Assembly (NCBI GenBank): GCA_902766215.1
Contig: CACXCV010000177.1
Span: 1-13,336 of the forward strand
Length of the DNA: 13,336 bases
Origin: Oscillospiraceae bacterium
GTDB taxonomy: Bacteria > Bacillota > Clostridia > Oscillospirales > Oscillospiraceae
Direction: 5' to 3'
Shown here: one piece after another, positions 1-6,487 of the stretch
Layout: every line of letters begins with the position of its first letter
Numbering within the stretch: position 1 is the stretch's first letter
Made by a program: the position numbers and the translations under genes
Notes under the pieces: model-generated
What the model was told of the DNA's origin: nothing
Database searches by the model: none
What the model saw: only the letters and a program-made list of their open reading frames with translations

Positions 1-281
1 ACCAGCTTGAAGTGCTGGTGAATCATGCCGATGCCATAGTCAAAGGCGTCCTTCGGCGAGCGGATCACAACCTCTTTGTCGTCGATGTAGATGTGACCCT
101 CGTCGGGGTAGTAGATGCCCGAGAGCATGTTCATCAGCGTGGTTTTGCCGCTGCCGTTTTCGCCCAGCAGGGCAAGGATTTCTCCGCGGTAGATGTCCAG
201 CCACACCTTGTCGTTGGCCACCACCGAGCCGAAGGTTTTTGTGATGTCGCGCATTTTCACTGCGGCTGTTTTGCTGTCCAA
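1..281 (-). CDS. ABC transporter ATP-binding protein, nucleoside/sugar (YufO/RbsA-like) type, partial
   Basis: This is the N-terminal 93 codons of the energy-coupling ATPase of an importer; the gene continues past the left edge. Counting from the TTG at 281, the Walker A motif GENGSGKTT is at residues 40-48 and the Q-loop lies in GIGMIHQHFKLV near residue 89. That Q-loop wording is typical of the double-cassette ATPases paired with BMP-family nucleoside lipoproteins (established family knowledge). The start is uncertain: TTG at 281 lies 8 bases behind AGGGAG and is preferred, a GTG at 290 is in frame but overlaps that ribosome binding site, and ATG at 254 has none. The gene lies downstream of the BMP lipoprotein gene on the same strand, separated by about 200 bases with two strong hairpins, so it is probably expressed at a lower level than the lipoprotein. 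The second cassette and the permeases must lie outside the window. Confidence 0.9.
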   Translation of the reverse strand, partial: MDSKTAAVKMRDITKTFGSVVANDKVWLDIYRGEILALLGENGSGKTTLMNMLSGIYYPDEGHIYIDDKEVVIRSPKDAFDYGIGMIHQHFKL

Positions 282-387
282 ATGCTTCACTCCCTGTCAA
301 ATTCAAAACGGAAAACGGAACGGTTTCAGAATTCCGCATTTCCGGCGCTGCGTCAAGAAACGACAAAAATTGCGGAGAAACAGTTAC

Positions 388-467
388 AAAGGGCAGCGCG
401 GCGAAGTTCACTGCGCTGCCCTTTACAGCTGTATCCCCGGAGGGAAGCCCTGCGGGCCTCCCTCCGG
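388..467 (-). terminator. Two strong hairpins between the lipoprotein and ATPase genes (attenuator or mRNA-end structures)
   Basis: Reading the minus strand, the first hairpin directly follows the lipoprotein stop codon: arms 454-467 and 437-450 are 14 pairs with one mismatch around a 3-base loop. The second has 12 perfect pairs (arms 413-424 and 388-399) around a 13-base loop and is followed by TTTGTAACTGTTTC, a poor U-tract. Such structures usually either stop part of the transcription or protect the 3' end of the lipoprotein mRNA, giving more binding protein than ATPase. A weak promoter-like pair (TTGACG at 351-356, 17 bases, AATTCT at 328-333) lies beyond them and might restart transcription; this is only a suggestion. 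Confidence 0.65.
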
Positions 468-486
468 ATATCCTCTTGAAGAAATC

Positions 487-1722
487 TTAGAACGCGGTAT
501 CGAGCAGGCTGATGCCGTCGATCTTCAGATCGAAATACGGAGCGGAACGGAACTTGGACTCCTGGAAAGCACCGTCAACCACAGCCTCGGTGTCGGGGGT
601 GTAGTCGGGATCGGTGTCCACGTCAGCCATGTAGCTGTCGAGGTTGGCGCCGTCAACGGTGAAGGTGGTGGTGTCAAAGACCTTCACTTCGCCGGAGATC
701 AGCTTGGCCTTGACCGCCTCGATCTCCTCGGCAGTGCCGGCGGCAGCGGCCTGGGTGTTGACGTCGGTCAGAACCACGGAGCCGGTGTCCAGGGTGCCGG
801 TCCAGTCGGCGGGGATGGTTTCGCCCTTGAGGTAGGAGTTGATCACGAACTCATAGTACGGAGCCCAGTTGATACGGGAGGAAACGATGAAGGTGTTGGG
901 GCAGGCGGCCTGGGTGCTGCCGTTGTAGGAAACGTTGGGAACGCCGGCGGTCTCGCAGGCGGTCGGAGCGCCCATGGAGTCGGCGTGCTGGGAGATCAGC
1001 TTGCAGCCGTTGGCAATCAGCTTATTGGCGCCTTCCTTTTCGGCGGTCTCGTCATACCAGGAACCGGTGAAGGTAACTTCCATGGTGACGGACGGGCAGA
1101 CAGAGCGGGCACCCAGGAAGAAGGAGGTGTAGCCGGAGATAACCTCGGCGTAGGTGAAGGCGCCGACATAACCCATCTTAGCCTCGTCAGCGGTGAACTC
1201 GCCAGCCTCGATCATCTCGTTGAGCTTCATACCGGCGGCGACGCCGGCCAGGTAGCGGCCCTCATAGATGGAAGCGAAGGCGTTGTGATAGTTGGCCAGG
1301 TTCTCGGTGTGCGCCTTGGTGCCGGTGGCGTGGCAGAACTACACGTTGGGGAATTCCTTGGCGGCCTGGATCATGAAATCCTCATGACCGAAGGAGTCGG
1401 CAAAGATGATGGAGCAGCCGGCATCGACCAGCTCGGCCGCGGCGTCATAGCACTCCTGGCCCTCGGGGATGTTGGTGCGGAAGATGAACTGCGACTCTTC
1501 AAAGCCCAGATCAGCGCAGGCTTCCTTGGCGGCGTTCAGGAAGTTGAGGTCATAGGTGGAGTTTTCGTCGTGCAGGAAGATGAAGCCGACCTTCAGCGCG
1601 GCCTTGGCATCGTCGGCAGCGGGTGCGTCGTTGTTGGCGTCGGCAGCGGGCTGCGAGCTGCAGCCGGCCATCAGGCACAGGCACATTGCCAGGACGAGCA
1701 GCAGGGACAGAATCTTTTTCAT
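487..1722 (-). pseudogene. BMP-family ABC transporter substrate-binding lipoprotein, interrupted by an in-frame TAG
   Basis: This is the extracellular binding protein of a nucleoside/purine-type ABC importer (BmpA/Med family). It starts at ATG 1722, 9 bases behind GGAGG. The signal peptide ends in a lipobox (LMAGC, Cys21), followed by a low-complexity linker and then the start of the periplasmic-binding fold (LKVGFIFLHDE). The reading frame continues without shift to TAA at 487-489, 411 codons in all, but codon 128 is TAG (1339-1341). Sequence on both sides is intact family sequence (EAKEFPNV-type before it, FCHATGTKAHTENLANYH after it), and a CAG glutamine codon would fit, so one C-to-T change explains it. 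As written, translation would yield a 127-residue fragment. No ribosome binding site precedes the next in-frame ATG (1230). The gene could be a true nonsense allele, an assembly or read error, or a suppressed amber codon. The riboswitch upstream and the ATPase downstream show its purine-import context. Confidence 0.88.
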
Positions 1723-1789
1723 TGTTTCTTTCCTCCATAGCTTGTTGTATGTTGGTGTTCTATCTGCAAAGAGCCGAAGCCCGCTTGCA

Positions 1790-1831
1790 CAAAAACAAAA
1801 AGCAGACGCCTGCGCAGTCTGCTTGCCAATA
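1790..1831 (-). terminator. Riboswitch intrinsic terminator and overlapping antiterminator strand
   Basis: On the minus strand the stem AAGCAGAC (1824-1817) pairs with GTCTGCTT (1807-1800) across a 9-base loop and runs straight into a U-rich tract (TTTGTTTTT). The segment TATTGGCAAG at 1831-1822 is perfectly complementary over 10 bases to CTTGCCAATA at 1935-1926, which contains the 5' strand of the aptamer's P1 helix, and it overlaps the first three bases of the terminator stem. With guanine bound, P1 would hold that strand and the terminator would form. Without ligand the antiterminator would form and the lipoprotein gene would be read. This is an OFF switch; the mechanism is inferred from pairing. 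Confidence 0.85.
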
Positions 1832-1866
1832 CCGGGACGCACTATGGAACGCACGCCGCCGGAAAA

Positions 1867-1931
1867 CCAATAGTCGCAGCTTGTGGCGCTGCGGTAGAAA
1901 CATTCGAGCCATCCATTCGAACCTATATTGG
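1867..1931 (-). promoter_or_regulatory. Guanine (purine) riboswitch aptamer
   Basis: The 65 bases fold as the purine riboswitch: P1 CCAATA (1931-1926) with TATTGG (1872-1867); P2 around a 7-base loop; the invariant J2/3 segment GTTTCTAC; P3 CGCAGC/GCTGCG; and the J3/1 segment GACTA ahead of the P1 closing strand. In the numbering of the Bacillus subtilis xpt aptamer, the ligand-pairing position 74 is C, which in this family means guanine (or hypoxanthine) and not adenine. U22, U47, U51 and A52 are all present. It lies in the leader of the BMP lipoprotein gene, consistent with repression of a purine/nucleoside importer when guanine is plentiful. The loop-loop contact is out of the usual register (see findings). 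A small hairpin (AGCGCT at 1963-1968 and 1947-1952) precedes the aptamer. Confidence 0.92.
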
Positions 1932-1977
1932 CAAGTATTCATAATGAGCGCTGTGTCTTTCGAGCGCTGACAGGTAC

Positions 1978-2007
1978 ATGTTACTACCGGCGGGGGCGCT
2001 TTGTCAA
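1978..2007 (-). promoter_or_regulatory. Sigma-A promoter of the riboswitch-lipoprotein operon
   Basis: A perfect -35 TTGACA (2007-2002) is followed 18 bases later by TAACAT (1983-1978). The start site would be near 1971, about 40 bases ahead of the aptamer and 250 ahead of the lipoprotein start codon. An A-rich stretch upstream of the -35 (about 2023-2035 on this strand) could act as an UP element. The bases from 2036 to 2113 show nothing further that I can name. Confidence 0.7.
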
Positions 2008-2113
2008 CCTGTACAACCAGGGTTTTGTTTTTTTGGCGGGAATGCACAAGATACCGGGGTTTTCCTGTCGGGGTTCGTCGAATTTCACCACGATCGGGCA
2101 GCGCAGATTTTCC

Positions 2114-2142
2114 TTGACAGGCGCGGTTGCCTGTGGTATAAG
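2114..2142 (+). promoter_or_regulatory. Promoter of the ytrA-like operon
   Basis: TTGACA (2114-2119), a 17-base spacer and TATAAG (2137-2142) form a near-consensus sigma-A promoter. The start site should fall near 2149, 34 bases before the repressor's start codon. It points away from the riboswitch promoter, so the two operons are divergent. Confidence 0.8.
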
Positions 2143-2163
2143 TGTACTAGCAGTATTAATACA
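2143..2163 (+). promoter_or_regulatory. Candidate operator for the YtrA-type repressor
   Basis: An inverted repeat with arms TGTACTA (2143-2149) and TAATACA (2157-2163), 6 of 7 positions complementary across a 7-base spacer, starts immediately after the -10 box and covers the expected start site. It also contains a perfect 10-base palindrome, GTATTAATAC (2153-2162). YtrA-subfamily regulators commonly bind TGTA-type dyads at their own promoters, so autorepression is the likely meaning (inference from position and symmetry). Confidence 0.6.
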
Positions 2164-2182
2164 GATGGAACGGAGGGAGCCG

Positions 2183-2566
2183 ATGCTGACACTGAACTAT
2201 CGGGACACGCGGCCGATTTACGAGCAGATTTACGACGGGCTGCGACGGCTGATGCTCACCGGGGCCATTGCCCCGGAGGAGAAACTGCCCTCGGTGCGTG
2301 AGCTGGCGGCGGAGCTGGCCATCAACCCCAACACCATCCAGCGGGCCTACCGCGAGCTGGAGCAGGCGGGGTATATCTACACCGTCAGCGGCCGGGGTGC
2401 CTATTGCGCCGGGCTGGAGCGCGCGGCCACCAGCCGCCGGAGCGAGCTGCTGCGGCAGCTGGAGAGTGCTGCGCGCGAGCTGCACCTGCTGGGCTGCAGC
2501 GAGGAGGACGCGGCGGCCCGCCTGCGGGCGGCCTGGCATGCGCCGGAAGAGGAGGATTGCAAATGA
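2183..2566 (+). CDS. GntR-family transcriptional regulator, YtrA subfamily
   Basis: This 127-residue DNA-binding repressor has a GntR winged helix-turn-helix at about residues 12-76 (PIYEQIYDGL, then LPSVRELAAELAINPNTIQR as the recognition region, then the wing GYIYTVSGRGAYC) and a short helical tail for dimerisation. It has no large ligand-binding domain, and that size and tail define the YtrA subfamily. The start at 2183 is chosen because GGAGG lies just upstream; an in-frame ATG at 2165 would sit ahead of that site. Its stop overlaps the next start (ATGA at 2563-2566), so the two are translationally coupled. It is expected to repress its own operon through the dyad at 2143-2163. Its inducing signal cannot be read from the sequence; relatives respond to cell-wall antibiotics or envelope stress. 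Confidence 0.92.
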   Translation: MLTLNYRDTRPIYEQIYDGLRRLMLTGAIAPEEKLPSVRELAAELAINPNTIQRAYRELEQAGYIYTVSGRGAYCAGLERAATSRRSELLRQLESAARELHLLGCSEEDAAARLRAAWHAPEEEDCK

Positions 2567-3462
2567 TCGAGGTAAAAAACGTGACCAAGCGCTTTGACGG
2601 CTTTGCCGCGTTGGACGGGGCCAGCCTGCACGCGCCCCGGGGCGCGGTCTATGGTCTGGTGGGGCCGAACGGCGCCGGCAAGAGCACCCTGCTGCGCCAC
2701 CTGAGCGGCGTGTACCGCCAGGACAGCGGCAGCGTGTGCATCGACGGCCAGTCCGTGTGGGAAAACCCGGCCCTGAAGCAGCGGGTGCAGTCCATCCCGG
2801 ACGACCTGTTCTATTTTCTTCAGGCCGGGGTCAGGGAAATGGCTGCGTTCTACCGGGGGTTTTACCGCGGGTTTGACCCGCAGCGCTTTGCCCAGCTGCA
2901 GGAGGCCTTTTCCGCCGTTGACCCCAAAACGCCGCTGCGCCGCCTGAGCAAGGGCATGCAGAAGCAGGCGGCTTTCTGGCTGGCTATCTCCTGCCGGCCG
3001 GACGTGCTGCTGCTGGACGAGCCGGTGGACGGGCTTGACCCGGTGATGCGCCGCCAGGTGTGGAGCCTGCTGCTGAGCGACGTGGCCGAGCGCGGGATGA
3101 CGGTGCTGGTCTCCTCGCACAACCTGCGCGAGCTGGAGGACGTCTGCGACCATGTGGGCATCATGCACCGGGGCAAGGTGGTGCTTGAGCGCAGCCTGAG
3201 CCAGCTGCAGGGCAACGTGACCAAGCTGCAGGCTGTCTGGGAGGGCGAGGCGCCCCCGCTGCCGGCGGGCCTGCCGCTGCTGCATGAGTCCAGCTCCGGC
3301 CGGCTGAAAATGCTGATCCTCCGCGGCAGCCCCGAGGAGGTTACGCAGCGGTATCTCAACACCAACCCCATCTTTATGGAGACGCTGCCGCTGTCGCTGG
3401 AAGAAATCTTTATTTATGAGTTGGGAGGTACGGACTATGCGGTCAAAGAGATCCTTCTTTAA
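2563..3462 (+). CDS. ABC transporter ATP-binding protein (YtrB-like)
   Basis: This 299-residue cytoplasmic ATPase drives the permease encoded next. Visible motifs are Walker A GPNGAGKST (34-42), signature LSKGMQKQ (128-135), Walker B DVLLLDEP (147-154), D-loop GLD (157-159) and the switch histidine in SSHNLRE (H186). Where a glutamine Q-loop is usual it has SIPDD (77-81), a pattern seen in YtrB-type cassettes. After about residue 215 follows an extra C-terminal domain of some 80 residues, as in this subfamily. It overlaps the repressor gene by 4 bases (GGAGG at 2551-2555) and the permease gene by 26 bases. The export or lipid-related substrate is unknown; the YtrA-linked context suggests envelope-stress protection (inference). 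Confidence 0.93.
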   Translation: MIEVKNVTKRFDGFAALDGASLHAPRGAVYGLVGPNGAGKSTLLRHLSGVYRQDSGSVCIDGQSVWENPALKQRVQSIPDDLFYFLQAGVREMAAFYRGFYRGFDPQRFAQLQEAFSAVDPKTPLRRLSKGMQKQAAFWLAISCRPDVLLLDEPVDGLDPVMRRQVWSLLLSDVAERGMTVLVSSHNLRELEDVCDHVGIMHRGKVVLERSLSQLQGNVTKLQAVWEGEAPPLPAGLPLLHESSSGRLKMLILRGSPEEVTQRYLNTNPIFMETLPLSLEEIFIYELGGTDYAVKEILL

Positions 3463-5170
3463 TCCTACCCTGTATCGCACGAGCCTGCTGCGTCTCTGGC
3501 CCTGCTGGGCTGCCGCACTGCTGGCAATGGTGCTGATCCTGCCGGTGAATATGGCCCGCAGCTGCGCTGCGGACGTGCACCTTCACAAGGCCGTGACGGC
3601 AGCGGGAATCAGCCGCCTGACCATTGACTGTACCTATCTGGCTGCGGGCGGCGCGTTTGTCCTGGGGATCCTGACAGCGGTGCTGCTCAGCCGCTATCTG
3701 TTTTCTGCGCGGTCGGTGCAGTTTTACCACGCGCTGCCCATCCGCCGCGAGGGCCTGCTGCTCACAGGGGCTGCCGCCGGGCTGACCATGCTCTGGGCGC
3801 CGGCGCTGCTGACGGCGGCGGTTACGGCCGTGGTCGAGCTGCACTATGGCGTGATTGACCCTGTCAGCCTGGGCCAGCTGCTGTTGTTCTATGGCGCGGC
3901 CTCGCTGCTGTTTTTCTCGCTGGGGATGCTCTGCTGCCAGCTGGCCGGCATGGCCGCGGCGGCGGTAGGGCTGTATGCGGCGGCCAACTTTGCCGTTATG
4001 GTGGTATACTATGCCCTTGCGGCAGTGGTGCAGCTGTTCCTGCTGGGCTTTTCCAGCATGACCATGCCGCAGCTGGTCTGCTGGTTCACCCCGCTGCTTC
4101 GGCTGCTGGCCCTGGACAAGACCTATGCCATCGAGGGCGCGGCGCGCCTGGTGGGCGAATGCCTGTGGGGGCTGGCAATCTATGCGGCGGCGGGCACGGC
4201 GCTGCTGGCGGCAGCGCTGCTGCTGGGCCGCGTGCGCCGGTCCGAGCGCGCCGGCGACCTGCTGGCCGTGTCGTGGCTGCGGCCGGTGTTCAAGGTGGCC
4301 TGCGCCGCCTGCGGCGGCATTCTGCTGGGCGTGCTGACGCTGGCGCTCTATGGAGAGGACGATCCCAGCTTTGCCCAGGTGCTGTTTGCCGTGGTTGCCT
4401 GGAGCCTGGCGGCCTGGCTGGCGGCGGAGATGATGGTGCGCAAGTCGGTGCGCGTGTTTCAAAAGCGCGTGTTCCTTGGCTGGGGCCTGACGGCGGTGTG
4501 CCTGGCCCTGATGCTGACCGGACTGAAGCTGGACCTGCTGGGTCTGGAGCGCCGCGTACCCGACCCGTCGGAGGTGGCAGTGGCCACCGTGAGCGTCTAT
4601 GACAGCGCGCAGGTGGACCCGGAGCGCGCGGTGGCGCTGCACGAGGGGCTGCTGGCCTGCCGCAGCGAGCTGGAGGACAACCGCTGCCCCGGTGTGTCGG
4701 TCCGCATTGCCTATCAGCTGAAAAGCGGCGCGGTGCTGGCGCGGGACTACCGGGTGCCGGTGTGCGACGACATGCCCGCTTCGGGCCGGCTGCTGCGCGA
4801 CTTTCTGTCCGACGCGGCGGTGACGATGCAGATGAGCTTTGCAGGCGGCCTGACCGACGAGGCGCAGCTGAACGAGGTGACCATCCTCGACTGGGATCTG
4901 GGCGGCGAGACGCTGCTGGACCTGAACCACGCCCAGAGCTGGGAGGTCTATCAGGCGCTTGAGGCGGACATCCGCGCCGGAGCCTATACCAGCGCCAGCA
5001 AGCTGGGCACGGAATACGACCCGAAGAGCCGCAACGTGGTGGTGCAGGTGGACTATTCCGACCTGGATGAAACGGGCCGGCATACCAACTCCCACTGGAC
5101 GGAGATTCCGCTCAGTGACCGGATGGAGCACACGCTTGCGGTGCTGGAGCGGCTGGGACTGACGTGGTAA
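3437..5170 (+). CDS. ABC-2-type permease with large C-terminal soluble domain
   Basis: This 577-residue membrane partner of the preceding ATPase starts at ATG 3437, 8 bases behind GGGAGG and inside the end of the ATPase gene. Hydrophobic segments lie near residues 22-38, 66-88, 108-134, 145-170, 172-204, 242-264, 286-305, 312-331 and 346-368. Between the second and third is FYHALPIRRE (96-105), a short motif common to the bacitracin-export-like and YtrC/D-like permeases of Firmicutes. From about residue 372 to the end there is a soluble region of some 205 residues with no obvious membrane segment, probably outside the cell. With only one permease gene, the transporter is presumably a permease homodimer with an ATPase dimer. 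The terminator at 5187-5220 closes the operon. Confidence 0.85.
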   Translation: MRSKRSFFNPTLYRTSLLRLWPCWAAALLAMVLILPVNMARSCAADVHLHKAVTAAGISRLTIDCTYLAAGGAFVLGILTAVLLSRYLFSARSVQFYHALPIRREGLLLTGAAAGLTMLWAPALLTAAVTAVVELHYGVIDPVSLGQLLLFYGAASLLFFSLGMLCCQLAGMAAAAVGLYAAANFAVMVVYYALAAVVQLFLLGFSSMTMPQLVCWFTPLLRLLALDKTYAIEGAARLVGECLWGLAIYAAAGTALLAAALLLGRVRRSERAGDLLAVSWLRPVFKVACAACGGILLGVLTLALYGEDDPSFAQVLFAVVAWSLAAWLAAEMMVRKSVRVFQKRVFLGWGLTAVCLALMLTGLKLDLLGLERRVPDPSEVAVATVSVYDSAQVDPERAVALHEGLLACRSELEDNRCPGVSVRIAYQLKSGAVLARDYRVPVCDDMPASGRLLRDFLSDAAVTMQMSFAGGLTDEAQLNEVTILDWDLGGETLLDLNHAQSWEVYQALEADIRAGAYTSASKLGTEYDPKSRNVVVQVDYSDLDETGRHTNSHWTEIPLSDRMEHTLAVLERLGLTW

Positions 5171-5186
5171 GACAGACAGAAACACA

Positions 5187-5220
5187 ACAGAGGGCGCTGC
5201 TGGCCGGCAGCGCCCTCTGT
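5187..5220. terminator. Bidirectional hairpin between convergent operons
   Basis: Fourteen perfect pairs (5187-5200 with 5207-5220) enclose a 6-base loop, 16 bases after the permease stop. The U-tract is poor on the plus strand and somewhat better on the minus strand (TTGTGTTTCTG), so it may end both the permease transcript and the DUF4349 transcript. Confidence 0.7.
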
Positions 5221-5230
5221 GTCATCTGAC

Positions 5231-5263
5231 GGGGAGTATAAGGGGGTATAAGGGGGTATAAGG
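5231..5263. repeat. Short tandem repeat, 10-base unit
   Basis: Two exact copies of AGGGGGTATA (5241-5250, 5251-5260), preceded by a variant GGGGAGTATA (5231-5240) and followed by a partial AGG. It lies between the convergent permease and DUF4349 genes, beyond the shared terminator. No function is evident; slippage during replication would explain it. Confidence 0.85.
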
Positions 5264-5280
5264 CAGGGAGCTGCAGCGTC

Positions 5281-6390
5281 TCAGGAGCCTTTTTTCTTCG
5301 GCTTGTCGGCGGGATCGGGGCTGACGACATAGGTTGTTTCCCTGCCGGGAACCGGCGGCTGGGCCGGCTGCGCGGCGTGGGCCTCCAGCTGGGCCTGACG
5401 GGCTGCGCGGCTGCGGCGGACAGACCGGCGGACGATCAGCACTACCACCACAGCGATTGCGGCCAGCAGCACCAGCGCGGGCAGCGCCGCGGCCAGCACC
5501 AGCATCAGATTCTGCAGCCCGCGGACAAAGCCGTTCCAGCCGTCGTGCAGCGCGTCGCCCAGCTTTTCGCCAAAGCTGCGGGTGATGGTTGCGGTGGGGG
5601 TGTAGACCTCCACTTCCTGGATGTTCAGCGTCACGGTGGAATAACTCAGCCGCTGATCCAGGTTGCGCAGGCTGCGCTCGATGGACTCGATCTCGTAGCG
5701 CACCTCGGACAGGCGCTCCTCCAGAGCGATCAGGCTGTCCAGCTCGCCGCTCTGCTCCAGCATGTCCAGCAGGCGCTCCTCCTGAATGGTCAGCGAGTCC
5801 AGCCGCGCCTGATAGTCGGTGTACTGCGAGGTGACGTTTTCCGCGCTGCGGCTGGTGCTGGTCACGTTGCCGATGCTGCCCGTGCGGGAGAGAAAATCGT
5901 TGAACCTTGCGGCCGGGATGCGCACGGTGTAGTTGGCCCAGCGGTCAACCACGGCGGTGCTGCCGTCGGCACGGCGAACGCTGCGGCCGTCCACGCTGGC
6001 GTCCTGAATAAAGCCGCCCAGCTCGGCCACCGTCTGCTCCAGGGCGGCCACGGCGCTGTCAAAAGCGGTGGTTTCGATGGTGACATAGCCGGAATAGATG
6101 ATCTTTTCGGCAAAATCCGGGAGATTGTCCTCCGCAGCTTCGGCAGTGCTGCCGCTTTCGATGTCATCATAGGCCGTCTCCGTCATGGGAAACGACCCGT
6201 CCTGGTCAAAGCGCTCTTGTGGGAGGGCACTGTTCTGATAGGAAGAGCTATTGTTGTCCGCAGGGGAGGCCATGGGCGAGGAGGCAATCGTGTCCGCGGC
6301 AAAGTCGGCGGACGCGCCGCAGCCCGTCAGGCAGCCAGCAAGCAGCAGCAGGCACAGCAGCAGGGCGGGAATGGCATGAGTTCGGTTCAT
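5281..6390 (-). CDS. DUF4349-domain lipoprotein
   Basis: This 369-residue envelope protein has a signal peptide ending in a lipobox (LLAGC, Cys20), an acidic and serine-rich linker to about residue 92, and the DUF4349 region from about 95 to 322: a first strand pair (KIIYSGYVTIETTAFD), a central segment with WANYTVRIPAARFNDFL, and a coiled-coil stretch at 195-245 (QEERLLDMLEQ, LEERLSEVRYEIES). A strong membrane helix follows at about 294-321 (residues up to VVVVLIV), then a basic tail RRSVRRSRAAR and a proline/lysine-rich end inside the cell. AGGAG lies 10 bases before the start. DUF4349 proteins have no established biochemical function; architecture suggests an envelope-anchored protein with an outside coiled coil. 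It lies 97 bases downstream of the reductase gene with no terminator between, so it may be co-transcribed with it. Confidence 0.9.
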   Translation of the reverse strand: MNRTHAIPALLLCLLLLAGCLTGCGASADFAADTIASSPMASPADNNSSSYQNSALPQERFDQDGSFPMTETAYDDIESGSTAEAAEDNLPDFAEKIIYSGYVTIETTAFDSAVAALEQTVAELGGFIQDASVDGRSVRRADGSTAVVDRWANYTVRIPAARFNDFLSRTGSIGNVTSTSRSAENVTSQYTDYQARLDSLTIQEERLLDMLEQSGELDSLIALEERLSEVRYEIESIERSLRNLDQRLSYSTVTLNIQEVEVYTPTATITRSFGEKLGDALHDGWNGFVRGLQNLMLVLAAALPALVLLAAIAVVVVLIVRRSVRRSRAARQAQLEAHAAQPAQPPVPGRETTYVVSPDPADKPKKKGS

Positions 6391-6487
6391 TACAAACGCG
6401 CTCCTTTCATGTCGTATGCATGGAATTTACAGACTGGACGCGGCACGGCGGGAAAAAGTTCCTGCCTGTCTACAATTTCGTAATATT

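Noticed and set aside
1339..1341. Pyrrolysine or general amber reassignment
   Set aside because: Nothing in this window encodes the machinery; the absence of TAG stops in ten genes is not evidence enough. Left as a test in the findings.
193..1740. A 515-codon open frame on the plus strand opposite the lipoprotein gene
   Set aside because: It is the antisense shadow of the lipoprotein gene in GC-rich DNA; it has no ribosome binding site or recognisable domain, and the minus strand encodes an obvious family protein.
2006..2034. Plus-strand weak hairpin followed by TTTTGTTTTTTT, resembling a terminator
   Set aside because: The stem is only about six pairs with a bulge, no plus-strand gene ends nearby, and the T-run on the opposite strand fits better as an A-rich element upstream of the minus-strand promoter.
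3443..5185. A 580-codon open frame on the minus strand opposite the permease
   Set aside because: Composition is rich in H, Q, R and A as expected of an antisense frame in GC-rich sequence, and the permease on the other strand has clear motifs and a ribosome binding site.
5231..5263. Tandem 10-base repeat as a CRISPR or regulatory array
   Set aside because: Three adjacent units with no spacers, in a convergent intergenic gap; simple slippage repeat.
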